From Oegoconia quadripuncta (lineage: Eukaryota; Arthropoda; Insecta; Lepidoptera; Autostichidae), in NCBI GenBank assembly GCA_949316235.1, contig OX438748.1, positions 6,451,001-6,515,000 of the forward strand: DNA of 64,000 nucleotides. The letters are read 5' to 3'. The notes beneath the pieces were generated by a model. The model made no database searches. It worked only from the letters and a program-made list of their open reading frames with translations, and was not told where the DNA came from. This document shows, piece after piece, positions 10,291 to 20,585 of this stretch. The first letter of the stretch is position 1; each line of letters starts with the position of its first letter. The position numbers were made by a program, and so were the translations under genes.

Positions 10291-10439
10291 TACGTATACC
10301 ATCATCTTAAACAGGGTGTCCTTGTCGCCCGCACAGCCGAAAATCTCTTTGGGTTATGAACAACTCGACTTTTTCTTTAGGACCAAATTCTTTGTTCGAA
10401 AGGAAAAATCTGTTACCTCATACATTTTGGTTCTTTTGA

Positions 10440-10700
10440 AGTTTCTACGAATTTCTACGAGATCGAATCAGGAATGAAATAATCAGTGGAACGAAAGTTG
10501 CCTACATAACCCAGCGTATTAGTAATTTGCAGCAGTGGGCAGACCACATAGCTCGAAGAGCTGGTGGTATTAAGGTTCAGTAGACCAAGTTCATACCAAG
10601 AAAAGGAGGAGGATGCAGGCCGCTTCAATCAGTCGCTCTGAAAATTTATGGGGGAGTATGTTCAGCAGTGAACGTCTTGTGGCTGATATGATGATGATAT
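10440..10700 (+). pseudogene. Second RTE-type LINE C-terminal remnant, frame-broken
   Basis: Translated pieces resemble the same region of another RTE subfamily: RIRNEIISGTKVAYITQRIS, QQWADHIARRAG, then an interruption and MQAASISRSENLWGSMFSSE-type residues before GTGGCTGATATGATGATGAT. A stop and a deletion break the frame. The end at 10650-10700 closely resembles the 3' ends of SINE-4 copies. A related minus-strand remnant lies at 54430-54668. Confidence 0.7.
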
Positions 10701-12340
10701 TTATCTTTTCTATGGGCAGCTGGATTTTTCTTTGAACAAGGGAGTTCTCATTGAAAAGTTCGGGATTACGTGTACATTCACTTCTAAGAGATTCTCGACT
10801 TAGCAACTACACTCTATAGATAAATGTTATTTCTTCACTAAATTGATATGCAATAGCATATTCATTCATTGTAACCCCTTGCAATTTACTATTCAAAAGT
10901 CATCTCAGACTCTCCTATCGTCACAAGGAGCCTTACAATAGATTGCTTTCCGAGATAACATTAATATTATCATTAACAGTAAGTGGGTAGGCGACAGAGG
11001 AATCGCTAGTCATGTCCATGAACCAGCGAATAAGACCTTTGTCATCTTAGAGTTTCTAAGGAAATAGCTGGAGGATACGTGATAGCCATGTACTCTGATC
11101 GATCAAGATATAATGGTTAGGTTTATAATAGAAGATAGCAAGGGGCCAAGTTGACATTTGACGTTGATTTACTATTGTCCCTTTGATTTTAGCTGACGTC
11201 ACCGCGTTTAAGATCGGTTGACGAATCTCAGCGACTGTAATTACGATTACCGATAGAGGTGGTTAATGACGTAGGAAATTCTATATCGATTTGATGATTG
11301 CGACCGATGTGGTCATTATAGCGAAATTTGATTGATGACCAAGTTGATAAAAGCTAAATGGATTTTTCGTTTGCAATCAATACACAACTATTATCGGTAA
11401 ATTCGAAGTTGCTTTCTGCAAGCTCTCTTTTTAAATCATTTTGGAAACATTTATTTACGAGTAATTAAACGGAATTTATATAATTTCGGTGTAATTTAAG
11501 ACTCTATGCTTTTAGATAGGCAAATACCGAATTTATTCAGTGTCACATATCACCAGATGCATGATCGTCGTAATAACAACTTAATGTCACCTTAATGAGA
11601 CTATTCAAGTATGAGGGTGGTCTTAATTTATATCAAATGAATCGTATCATCACAAATCGGCAAATTTAAATATATCGTCGTGAAATTTAAACTAGCCTGT
11701 AAAGTTAAGGTATGAAGATTCAAAACTAAGCAATGCTTGTGAAATGTTATGTAATAAGGGGTGTATACAATAAGTTGACAAAAGAATTGTCGCGTCATCG
11801 AATGGGATTGAAAAAGAAATCTTTCAATTCCAAATGACGACGATGATGCGGTGATCCTGGGAATTATGATTTTCACAGGCAAAGTTGCACGAAAAGTCAT
11901 TTAATTTATATACTTTTACTTGAAGGAAATATAATTGAAACCGTCCAAACGCAGGTTGGACTAACTGTTCTCCCTAATATAGTCATTTTTATTTTTACTT
12001 TTTCTGTATAATGGTTTCTGAAATAATGACTATCTAAGCGGTTGTACGACGAGGCTGACCATCCTCAAATTTAAAAAAAACCGAATACTAAAAGCTTTCC
12101 TATTAGATTAACTATGTAAATTAGTTTGGAGAAACTATCGACGTGTAAACCACTACATACATTAAGATATCATACTAAAAAAATGTTGGCAAACAACTGC
12201 GCATGTCAGCTGTTAGAATGCAATTCCAGTGTCGGATAAAATGTGTTACCTTCGAGTAATGTGTACCCTTGAAATAATTTTTTAATTACTTTATATTTTG
12301 ACTTACACAGAGTTGTATTTAATAATATTACATTCGAGGG
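10701..12340. other. Unassigned; possible regulatory stretch at 11190-11350
   Basis: No gene or named repeat. 11190-11350 is richer in palindromic words (GCTGACGTCAC, GTAATTACGATTACC, ATCGATTTGATGATTG) than the flanks and carries a perfect CRE-like TGACGTCA. Confidence 0.35.
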
Positions 12341-12668
12341 TTTTTTTAGACACAACGTGTTAGCACTCGACCTCAATCACACCTGATGTTAAGTGAAGAT
12401 GAGGCCGATGGTGGAAGCGTACTGACCCGGAAACCCCATCCTATTTGGGGAACGGGCTATTTTATCATTGCACCGGAACACAGCAATACTATTAACATTA
12501 CTGTTTGGCGGTAGATTTAGATAAGATGGTGGTAGCTAGCCAGGCGGACATTTAAAATGTCTTACCACCAACCAAACCGAGTACTAAACATGTACCTCGC
12601 TGGCGATCGAACCCGCGACCTCCGAATCGTAAACCCTGTTGTTTACATTGAGCCACGGAAGCGGTTAT
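12341..12668 (-). mobile_element. SINE-1, full length
   Basis: Minus strand: GTGGCTCAATGTAAACAACA head, GGTTCGATC B box, CGCCTGGCTAGCTACCACC, and the CATCAGGTGTGATTGAGGTC 3' part with an A-rich tail at 12341-12347. Confidence 0.82.
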
Positions 12669-13495
12669 TCCAGGGTTTTTGTCAAAATCGCAATCTGCTC
12701 TTATAGAATCATTTCGATGTGATAGAAGTGTATAATAAGGGTCATGTTGGTACTGCAGCATTTTTAAAATTCTTATGCAAAGTAAATAGTAGATGCTATT
12801 CCACTAGTAAAATGTGAATAAATCGCACATCTCCGTACCCTATGCGAACATAATGAAGTCAGTACAAGGGTTGTTGATACTTCTGAAGCAGGTGCAGCCA
12901 TCGATCAACGTCTCCGCCCGTGACAATTTGACGTATGAGACAATCCGGTCCATGCAAAATGGCGGGGCGACCCGTAAACTGTTTTAAGTTGGGTTTATAT
13001 GGCGCTATTTAATAAAAATAATAAAATTATTTAGATATTATTATAGGCAATGGTCTCGTTTTATTTTAATTATTATTAAACAAACATAATTAAACTATAA
13101 TAACTAAATAAATTACATAAAACATGTGCGAATAAATGTGTATGCGGCGTCTATTTTGGTCATTTCGAGGTTTGGTCTTGTAGTGTTTATTTTTAAATCT
13201 CTGCTACCTACTAAATTTATATTACGTTCAGTGTATCTGGTAATATTATACAATGATTAGAAATAATAAAAAATACCTCTTCCTTTTTGTCGGTAAAAAA
13301 CTAAAAAAAACTTATCCAAAATTTTTGAAGGAGATTCTATGTTTACAGTCAAGCATAAAACCACTACCTTCATCTTTGAACCGACTTTACCTACAGTAGT
13401 AAGTGTATTTGCTTGTAGTCACGCTTGACTTTCTGTCCACTGTAACCTTTCAACGCTATAAATACCAGCAAACTAAGTGTTATTAAAGAAAAAGA
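12669..13495. other. Unassigned AT-rich sequence
   Basis: No gene or named repeat; 13010-13130 is nearly pure A/T. Confidence 0.4.
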
Positions 13496-13550
13496 AAGAA
13501 CTGTAGGTTCTTTGCACCGCTTCTTTTCTCATAGATGCTTTCTCTTTTAT
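13496..13550 (+). mobile_element. LINE 3' UTR fragment cut by a MITE
   Basis: GCACCGCTTCTTTTCTCATA and GATGCTTTCTCTTTT match the family at 16936 and (inverted) 3246; the expected next block GAAGCGGTGG is replaced by the MITE beginning at about 13549. Confidence 0.5.
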
Positions 13551-13683
13551 TAATAAATCGACCTTGGGATTGAGATCACGTCTCGTTTGAGTACTGTTTT
13601 TCTTGATACTATTTTAATATGCAATAGATTCTCAAGCATCAACTTAAGGTCTTCTCAATCTTTTTTTAATAAGGGCCTTAAAT
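13549..13683. mobile_element. MITE related to the one at 1928
   Basis: Left end TTATTAATAAATCG and right end TTAATAAGGGCC, with TTA on both sides. The inner AGATTGAG / CTCAATC words also occur inverted near the two ends. It interrupts the LINE tail before it. Left terminus is eroded compared with the right. Confidence 0.5.
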
Positions 13684-13742
13684 ATGCTGACTGTCGATAA
13701 ATTACTTACCCTATCAGTTATTATTTCCGACTGAAATAAAGC

Positions 13743-14075
13743 TTTTTTTTTATGCACAACGGGTTTGTACTTGACCTCAATCACACCTGATGTTAAGTGA
13801 AGATGAGGTCGAAGGTGGAAGCGTACTGACCCGGAAACCCCTACACATTTGGGGGACTGACCATCTTATCTTTGACAACCGGAACACAACAAAGCTATTA
13901 ACATTGCTGCTTGGCGGCAGATTTAGATAAGATGGTGGTAGCTAGCCAGGCGGACATTTAAAATGCCCTACCACCAACCAAACCGAGTACTTAAACATGT
14001 ACCCTGCTGGGGATCGAACCCGCGACCTCCGAATCGTAAACCCTAATGTTGTTTACATTGAGTCACGGAGGCGGT
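13743..14075 (-). mobile_element. SINE-1, full length
   Basis: Minus strand: GCCTCCGTGACTCAATGTAA, GGTTCGATCCC, TCCGCCTGGCTAGCTACCAC, CACACCTGATG inverted block and T-run at 13743. Well preserved. Confidence 0.85.
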
Positions 14076-14539
14076 AAAAGCTTGAAGGAAAGCTAAAAAA
14101 AAAATATTTTTTCCGTTATTGCATACCCATGTGAACGCAGGATATTTTTGCTCCGACAATTTTACATTGTAAATAGATACGAGGTGTCATGTTAGGGGTC
14201 GATCAAAATTTCAAATAGACTTGATGTAAGTGGATTTTTAGGGGTAACCCTGCCTGTGTAACTGGCGATGAAATTGATGCTGTCAAAAGGAGCCTCATTC
14301 AATTTGCGGCTTATTAATCAACATGAGAGGGTGCCAATTTACTCGCGGAAAAGATGCAGCTGAATATTGTCTTAATGAATTGTGGGTGTTGGTACTTTTT
14401 AATGTTGCATTGAAATATTGATTGCTTCATTGATATTCAATTCGATTGCTTGATGATAAAACTGTACAGGTACAATGATATTACGTACTTAAACACAAGG
14501 GTATATATAGTTAATGATTTTAGTTATACTCGTATTAAT
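14076..14539. other. Unassigned sequence
   Basis: No gene or repeat recognised before the minisatellite. Confidence 0.4.
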
Positions 14540-14758
14540 TATGGTCTTACATTGAGACAAGACTTAGACAATGATCGTTTAGTCTATATTGCCAGTAATC
14601 ATGGCTCTATACAGGAGAGTTTCAGGATTTGGTTTATTTATTCATATAATAAAGGTCTTGCATTGAGGCAAGATTGAGCCAATTTAGTCCAGTCGCTAAT
14701 CATGGCTCTACAGGATAGTTTCAGGATTTTGTTTATATAATTAAGATCTTGCATTGAT

Positions 14759-15088
14759 AACCGCCTCCGTGGCTCAATGTAAACAACATTGGGTTTACGA
14801 TTCGGAAGTCGCGGGTTCGATCCCCAGCGGGGTACATGTTTAAGGACTCGGTTTGGTTGGTGATAGGGCATTTTATACGTCCGCCTGGCTAGCTACCACC
14901 ATCTTATCTAAATCTGCCGCCAAGAAGCAATGTTAATAGCATTGTTGTGTTCCGGTTGTCAGATATAAGATAGCCTGTCCTCCAAATTGTTAGGGTTTCC
15001 GGGTCAGTACGCTTCCACCTTCGACCTCATCTTCACTTAACATCAGGTGTGATTGAGGTCAAGTACCAAGCCGTTGTGCATAAAAAAA
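14759..15088 (+). mobile_element. SINE-1 inserted in the minisatellite
   Basis: Full copy: A-box-like GTGGCTCAATGT at 14769-14780, B box GGTTCGATCCC at 14814-14824, family body and a CATAAAAAAA tail. Left flank ends GCATTGATAA and right flank resumes GGCAAGACTGAG, which is the next part of the minisatellite unit, so the insertion point is precise. Confidence 0.88.
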
Positions 15089-15333
15089 GGCAAGACTGAG
15101 TCTATGGTCGTTTTGTCTAATTCGTAATCATGGCTCTACGGGACAGTTTTATGATTCTGTTTATATAATCAAGATCTTGCATTGAGGCAAGACTGAGATT
15201 ATAGTCGTTTAGTCTAGTCTGTATTCATGGCTCTACAGGACACGTTCAGGATTTTGTTTAAAAGCCTAATGAAGTTTTTGCATTGCGGTGATCATGGTTC
15301 TGCAGGATAGTTTCAGGATTTTGTTTATATCGT

Positions 15334-15576
15334 CGACCGATTGGTGTAGTGGATAGTGACCCTATCAGCGAAACCAACGATTGCGGGTTCGAATCCCGCG
15401 ACCGGTAAATGTTTGTATGATGAATACGAACATTTATTCCCGAGTCTAGGATGTTTATATAAATATTTATGTATGTTTATCCGTTATCTAGTATCCATAG
15501 CACAAGTTTTGCTTAGTTTGGGACTAGATGATTGGTGTAAGTGTCCGAAATATTTATTATTATTATTATTATAAAT
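15334..15576 (+). mobile_element. SINE-2 inserted in the minisatellite
   Basis: Full copy: TTGGTGTAGTGGATAGTG head, B box GGTTCGAATCC at 15386-15396, ATGGATG-like body, CTAGTATCCATAGCACAAGT, GGACTAGATGATTGGTGTAA and a (TTA)n tail. Minisatellite sequence ends TTTGTTTATAT before it and resumes AAGAACTTGCATTGA after it. Confidence 0.88.
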
Positions 15577-15597
15577 AAGAACTTGCATTGATCTTCA

Positions 15598-15694
15598 TCG
15601 GTCACTCTTGAAATCTATGGGGGAGGTCTATGTTCTATGGTTGATATGATGACGATTAAGTGGTAATACTAAGAGCATAATAAGGCCGTTTTGA
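15598..15694 (+). mobile_element. Possible LINE/RTE 3' end fragment
   Basis: GGTCACTCTTGAAATCTATG, GGGGGAGGTCTATGTTC and GTTGATATGATGACGAT resemble the 3' end of the RTE remnant at 10640-10700 (GGGGGAGTATGTTC...GGCTGATATGATGATGAT). Confidence 0.45.
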
Positions 15695-15838
15695 CTGTCT
15701 TTCAAAAAACATACATAGATTTGCACATTTTAACGGCGATGGGCTCACCCCGTGTTTCTTGTGCAATTCTGATGCATGGTGCATGCATTCAGGTGCATGT
15801 TGATGTTCTGTAAGCATTAAACTTTTACCATTTAAACC
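15695..15838 (+). repeat. R5 repeat, partial
   Basis: AAAAACATACATAGATTTGC, ACATTTTAACGGCGATGGG and CTTGTGCAATTCTG are R5 blocks; a small local duplication of the TGCATGC word at 15773-15800 is seen. Confidence 0.55.
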
Positions 15839-15875
15839 TTTTCCGCATACAGATATAAAACCATAACAATATGCA

Positions 15876-15944
15876 CGAACCCGTCGCGCATAAAAAAAAA
15901 ACGTTAGCATTTCTAACGTATTTTTTTTATGCGCGACGGGTTCG
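15876..15944. repeat. 69-bp palindrome built from the SINE-1 3' end
   Basis: 32-bp arms at 15876-15907 and 15913-15944 pair at 31 of 32 positions around a 5-nt loop. The right arm is the natural 3' end of the SINE-1 copy that follows on the minus strand; the left arm is an inverted copy of just that end (CGAACCCGTCGCGCATAAAA). No SINE body lies to the left. Confidence 0.85.
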
Positions 15945-16110
15945 TACTTGTCCTCAACACACCTGATGTTAAGTGAAGATGAGGTCGAAGGTAGAAGCGT
16001 ACTGACCCGGAATCCTCAACACATTTGGGGGACTGGCTATCTTATCTCTGACAACCGGAATACAACAATACAATTAACATTGCTGTTTGGCGGCAGATTT
16101 AGATAAGATA
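15913..16110 (-). mobile_element. SINE-1, 3' half
   Basis: Minus-strand 3' part of SINE-1 (CATCAGGTGTGT, GTCAGTACGCTTCTACC inverted, GATTTAGATAAG). Head with the promoter boxes is missing. Confidence 0.78.
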
Positions 16111-16339
16111 TAAATAGTGACGTTATGAATGTATATACTCTTATCTCTCAAATTCACGTAACAGGACTCGGTTCAGGGAGTACATGGGGAGTCCCCATTG
16201 AGGATATAGATCCAACGGGCAGAGCCTCTTTTAAGATAATTTAATCAAATTGGGGTAAGGAATAGATTATTATTGTGTCGCCTTTCAATTAAAGAATAAA
16301 TTTAGGCATTTAATTAGTACCTACCTACATATTAATTGC

Positions 16340-16560
16340 ACGAACATAATCTTTGTCAATTACGTGTACACGTCTCACGATGACGTCAAGGTCGCACCTA
16401 AAAAGCCGAATTAAAAAACCACTATCGATCTCCATAATCGACGTGTCATCATCATGCGTCGAATCCAATTTGGCCGATTGGGTCGACCTTTATTATTAGG
16501 CATAATCACGTTCCAAACAACGTCGTCGATTCGAATTGTCATCGTATCGAATTATGCAAC
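16340..16560. promoter_or_regulatory. Candidate cis-regulatory island
   Basis: Non-repeat sequence with ACGTGTACACGT (perfect 12-bp palindrome, 16362-16373) and TGACGTCAAGGTCG (16381-16394), which joins a CRE-like TGACGTCA to a perfect nuclear-receptor monomer site of FTZ-F1 type (YCAAGGYCR). Several TCGA/ATCGAT words follow. This is motif spotting only; activity is untested. Confidence 0.3.
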
Positions 16561-16930
16561 CGTCTCGATGTCGATCGATTCGATTATAGCGGGCGACAGA
16601 TGTCTGCGAACGTGACGAATTTCGACAAAACGAACTGTCCCCTACGACCGTAACTCCTTTCTTTTCTATTTTCAATTTCGTATTCTTTACCCATTGTGGC
16701 AGGGTTTATGTTTCCGTGCACGTATGTTGGCCGTGTTTCGGTTGGGGCTGCGTATTGGTAATCAGTCGGTGACCGCAAATTGTTGTCCCTCGATCAGACG
16801 TTGCCAGGAAATTACATTTTCGATTTTTATTTCACGAGTGTACAGACAATTGATAAAATTGAGATAATCCAATGTCTATTCGTCAAATAAATAAGCTACC
16901 TGTAAATAAATAACAATAACTTTTATTAAG
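16561..16930. other. Unassigned, moderately GC-rich
   Basis: A 64-codon minus frame (16584-16778) has no recognisable domain. No repeat recognised. Confidence 0.35.
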
Positions 16931-16935
16931 AAACA

Positions 16936-17085
16936 TGAATCGCTTCTTTTCCCACAGATGCTTTCTCTTTCCGAAGCGGTAGAAGCTTGGGGAAATGCTT
17001 AAGCTCTTTCCAATAGATTAAAAATGACATTCAACAATTGATATCATGTATCTTACGTTGCAATAAATGCTTGAAGTTTAACTAT
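16936..17085 (+). mobile_element. LINE 3' UTR, same family as 3246
   Basis: CGCTTCTTTTCCCACAGATG, TTTCCGAAGCGGTAGAAGCT, GATATCATGTATCTTACGTT and GCAATAAATGCTTGAAG correspond block by block with the minus-strand copy at 3246-3445. Confidence 0.6.
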
Positions 17086-18486
17086 AGATGTTCAAATTTA
17101 CATGATTAACCTTATTTCAAATTTATATTTAAATTACTTTGATATAGTCTTCTTGTATTTCTCAACTTTATGGTTTTAGTTCAATCATCTTGCTCCTGAC
17201 CAGTTGATGGATAGTTGCTTTTGCAAAACTCTCAATTTCGTTGCCCATTTCGCTTACGTTGATTCGATCTAATCATACAATTTTCCTATTTACTCTGCAA
17301 TCTGTACTAAACAAGATTAGTGTTAGATACATACTTTTATACTTATGTAGGTACTTTGTTTATACTACTTTTTTTTAGTTCAGTTTGGCCGCGTTTTTAT
17401 CTTCATCTAGTTTCCTTTTATTTTGTTAGGAGACCTTTTCATGAAATTCAGGTTTATATTATGTACGTTGAATTTACTTGCATTAGCATTTTACTAACTT
17501 AATTTCAAAATAATCATTACATTAAGAGGATATAAAAATGTATTTATCTGTTTTTAGCATATACTATCTCTAGTATTGTTTTTGTGAATGTCATCCTGAG
17601 CAATGAAGGCCACGCCGCAAACGATCGCGGTTCCCTTTGTATTTAGCCGTTGAAACCACTACATAAGTCATAAGCGGCAGCGATAGGATACCTCCCATAA
17701 AATTTGCTTTGGTCTTCGTACTTAATCAATTTTTATCCAATATATGGTTGGCCCTTTAATTAAAGTTCTAATTAAAGCTTTAATTAATTAAGATAAGCTC
17801 GCCTTTTGTATATTTTAATATTCTCCTGTTTTTTTTGTTTTGTTTGACGTGTATGCTTATATACAATAAAGTGTTAAATAAATAAAGGTCATAATTTTTT
17901 TATTTTATCTCTCTCTCTCTCTCTAGACTGCGTGTGCATGTGTTAATTATCGCCCAATTGACTACACACCACTTTGGCTTGCGCAGGGCTTTGCGTCAAA
18001 ACACGGTAACGCGCGTATGTCAGTGCCTTCGGCGTTGCAATGAGTTTCATTTAACTGCTGATTGGTTTATCGTACGCATGTTGACATGACCATACAAACA
18101 AAATTGTAAATTCCTTCCCATTGATTATGAAATAAATAAAGTTCTCATTTTTTCGTTTCATCAATCAAGGTTTTAATAAACTTTCATACATTATTTTCTA
18201 AAGCCAAAATATTTGGATAGAACAAGTTACGATAATTTAAATTATGGAGATATGTAGGTACATTTCCGTAACTCACGAATATGAAGATTAAAATAAAACG
18301 TGCGACTGAACAGAAATAGTGAGATTGTAGAATTTCCAAATCTGTGTAATCTCTTGTCGGCTTTATCTTGCACCAACCAATAATATTTAGTTCGTCAACT
18401 TGTGTGATATTATTTTCGATATTTAATGCATATGATATTTTTGTAACGTGTTCTATTAATATATTTTAGCAAAAATTTATCTAATT
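17086..18486. other. Unassigned; homeodomain-core cluster and CT repeat
   Basis: No gene recognised. 17756-17793 packs four TAATTA-type cores; 17909-17924 is a (TC)n microsatellite; polyadenylation-like AATAAA words at 17865-17885 follow a T-rich tract and may be another LINE tail. Confidence 0.4.
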
Positions 18487-18500
18487 TATATAAATAAATA
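18487..18500 (-). mobile_element. SINE-2 tail separated by a MITE
   Basis: TATAAATAAATA is the A/T tail of the minus-strand SINE-2 whose body resumes at 18925, interrupted by the MITE between them. Confidence 0.6.
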
Positions 18501-18922
18501 TTAGGTCCTTACCTATGAAATTGGCGTTTTGTATGAAGAATTTCATTAAGACTATTTTCTCCATACAAACATTTCTGATTTTTTTTTTGGAACGCCGAAT
18601 CCAAATTTAGCTAAACTTTGTGTGTATTATCGGATAACATTAAGTTAAGTATAGGCAGCGTTAATTTTTAAAAGTAACCGCTTCATAAAAGTTTCAGCGA
18701 ATCTAAGAAATTATTATGGGAAACACATGAAAAGAGATCTGTTAAAATTTTTTTTATTAGGTGATTTAGCCCAGAAGTTAAAAAATATTTAATGTGAAAC
18801 CTTGAAATAATAATCCATTTTCCAAATAAAAAACAAATTTGGATATAGCTTGGAAAATCGCAGGAATTGGTACATATGATTAACGAAGAAAAAAAACTCC
18901 AATTTCATAGGTAAAGACCCAA
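18501..18922. mobile_element. Mariner-type MITE, 422 bp, in a SINE-2
   Basis: Left end TTAGGTCCTTACCTATGAAA from 18501; right end TTTCATAGGTAAAGACCCAA to 18922, its inverted near-copy (22-bp arms with two mismatches, continuing weakly as AATTGG/CCAATT). TA duplications flank it at 18499-18500 and 18923-18924. The ends match the terminal repeat of the mariner copy ending at 57994 at 29 of the first 33 positions. The interior has no transposase frame, so it is non-autonomous. Confidence 0.85.
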
Positions 18923-18924
18923 TA

Positions 18925-19126
18925 CTTCGGACATATACACCAATAAAATAATTAGTTCCAAACTAAGCAAAGCTTTGCTATGAATACTAGATAACGAGTA
19001 AATATACATGTATATAAACATCCATGACTCGGAAATAAATATTCGTATTCATCACACTAACATTTACCCCACGCGGGACTCGAACGCGCAACCATTGGTC
19101 ACTATCCACTGCATCAACAATCGACA
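18925..19126 (-). mobile_element. SINE-2 body, split by the MITE
   Basis: Minus-strand SINE-2 from the CCGAAGTA end through GTCATGGATGTTTATATACA and the B-box region GGTTGCGCGTTCGAGTCC to the head. The B box is mutated. Host of the MITE at 18501-18922. Confidence 0.78.
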
Positions 19127-19756
19127 CTTAGGCTGTCCAATATTTCAAGATGAAAAATTAAATTGCTATACTATGGAGGAATGTAACATCCAGTAGCTAA
19201 ATACATTTTTTCTAAAAACGAAACATACATCGCCCTGTTTCCAACTATAACAAACAACAATGGGGAGAGTCAAATCGTCGCTCGATATTCGACCACCATC
19301 ACTCATCGCCACATTGTAACCGGATGTCACAGCACTTATTTGAGGCTTAATACTGCACTGGCCTTTGTCACCACCCCTAACTTCAAAGAAAAAAAAATAT
19401 TTCAAACATATCTAAGATTCGAATATGGAATATCATCGTTGGATGCCTATATTTTATCTTGTCATAACACGGTGGGTCAAAGAGAGGATCAGGGCTTGAT
19501 AAATTGCAGTTCAAATTTGGAATAATGTCTTTTTCACTATTCACTGGCGGTTGGACTTGGTGAAGTGATGACGTAACAGGATCTATGCTGACACGGGTCT
19601 TTTTTGGGGATGCTTTTCTTACTAATATATTAGGAAACGAGGAGTGCCGAGTGAACGTTTTTATATGATAAAGATTAGGACAATCAAAGATTGAGTAGAT
19701 CTAAACTAATTGTAAATACTTCGTTTAAATAACACAATACCTATAGAACTATTTAC
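19127..19756. other. Unassigned sequence
   Basis: Short frames on both strands (61-79 codons) without recognisable features. No repeat recognised. Confidence 0.35.
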
Positions 19757-19992
19757 ATGACGACTAATAGGATAGATAGTGACGCTGTCAGCGAAACCAA
19801 TGGTGGGTTCGAATTCCGCGAGGGGTAAATATTTGTGTGATATATACGAAATTTTATTCCCGAGTTAATATTAATATTTATGTATGTTTATTCGTTATCT
19901 AGTATCCACTGTACAAGTTTTGCTTAGTTTGGGACTACAGATGATTGTCAATGATTTGATGATTGATTGTGTCCGAAATATTTATATATACT
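19757..19992 (+). mobile_element. SINE-2, diverged
   Basis: Head partly lost (GATAGTGACGCTGTCAGCG), B-box-like GGGTTCGAATTCC, body CGAGTTAATATT and TATCTAGTATCCACTGTACA, then a small internal duplication of GATGATTG near 19940-19965 before TGTCCGAAATATTTATA. Confidence 0.75.
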
Positions 19993-20585
19993 TATATTGC
20001 TAATGTGTTTTCTTTTACTATTAATTATTTCTAAATAATCTTTGGATTTTTTTTGATGTAGGTAAGTTTAGGAGGCCATTGAAGAGGTAGCAGCTGATAG
20101 TCAGAAGACAAGTATTTCTAATGATTGGCATGGGCACCAGCTGGGAACATAATATTTTTAAAATAGTAACTACAATATTGTAGTTAATAATGGAAGAATA
20201 TAAGAATTTGATACAATTTTTAAAACAACTATTAATTAAAAAATGCTATTACACAATAAATGAATACATGACCGAAAATTTTAGGGATGAAATAATATAA
20301 ATAAATGACATAAATAAATAATAATATAATATGAATAAATGTTATAAATAAATAATAATACAATATTAATATAATATCATTTTAATAAATAATTTAAAAA
20401 AATAATAATAATATAATTGGAAAACAATGGTAAAAAGGGAATGCAAAGTTTGTATTATTTCAATTTGTACAATATTTATAAAAATACATATGATAATATA
20501 ATAGATTAAATATCTAGTGTGTAAATAATGTATTAAGAATTTTATGTAATTACTTAAATTAGTGCATGCTACTCTCTCATGTTGC
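19993..20585. other. AT-rich low-complexity sequence
   Basis: 20270-20420 is almost entirely A/T with AATAAATAATAATATAAT-type words; a 92-codon minus frame here reflects low complexity. Confidence 0.45.

Larger units (their letters stand above)
14540..15597 (+). repeat. Degenerate minisatellite split by two SINEs
   Basis: The unit contains CATTGAGGCAAGACTGAG, GTCGTTTAGTCTAG, AATCATGGCTCTACAGGATA and GTTTCAGGATTTTGTTTATA in order, then ATCTTG leads to the next CATTGA. CATTGA anchors are at 14550, 14661, 14752, 15180 and (CATTGC) 15291, giving unit spacings of 91-111 bp once the inserted SINE-1 is removed. A final CATTGA follows the SINE-2 at 15586. About five units, diverged 10-25 percent by eye. 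No ORF spans units. Confidence 0.8.

Noticed and set aside
14540..15597. CRISPR array
   Set aside because: Whole units repeat with no short constant repeat and unique spacers; it is a minisatellite in eukaryotic DNA.
17909..17924. Promoter GAGA-type element from the (TC)n tract
   Set aside because: A short microsatellite without a nearby gene or transcript evidence.
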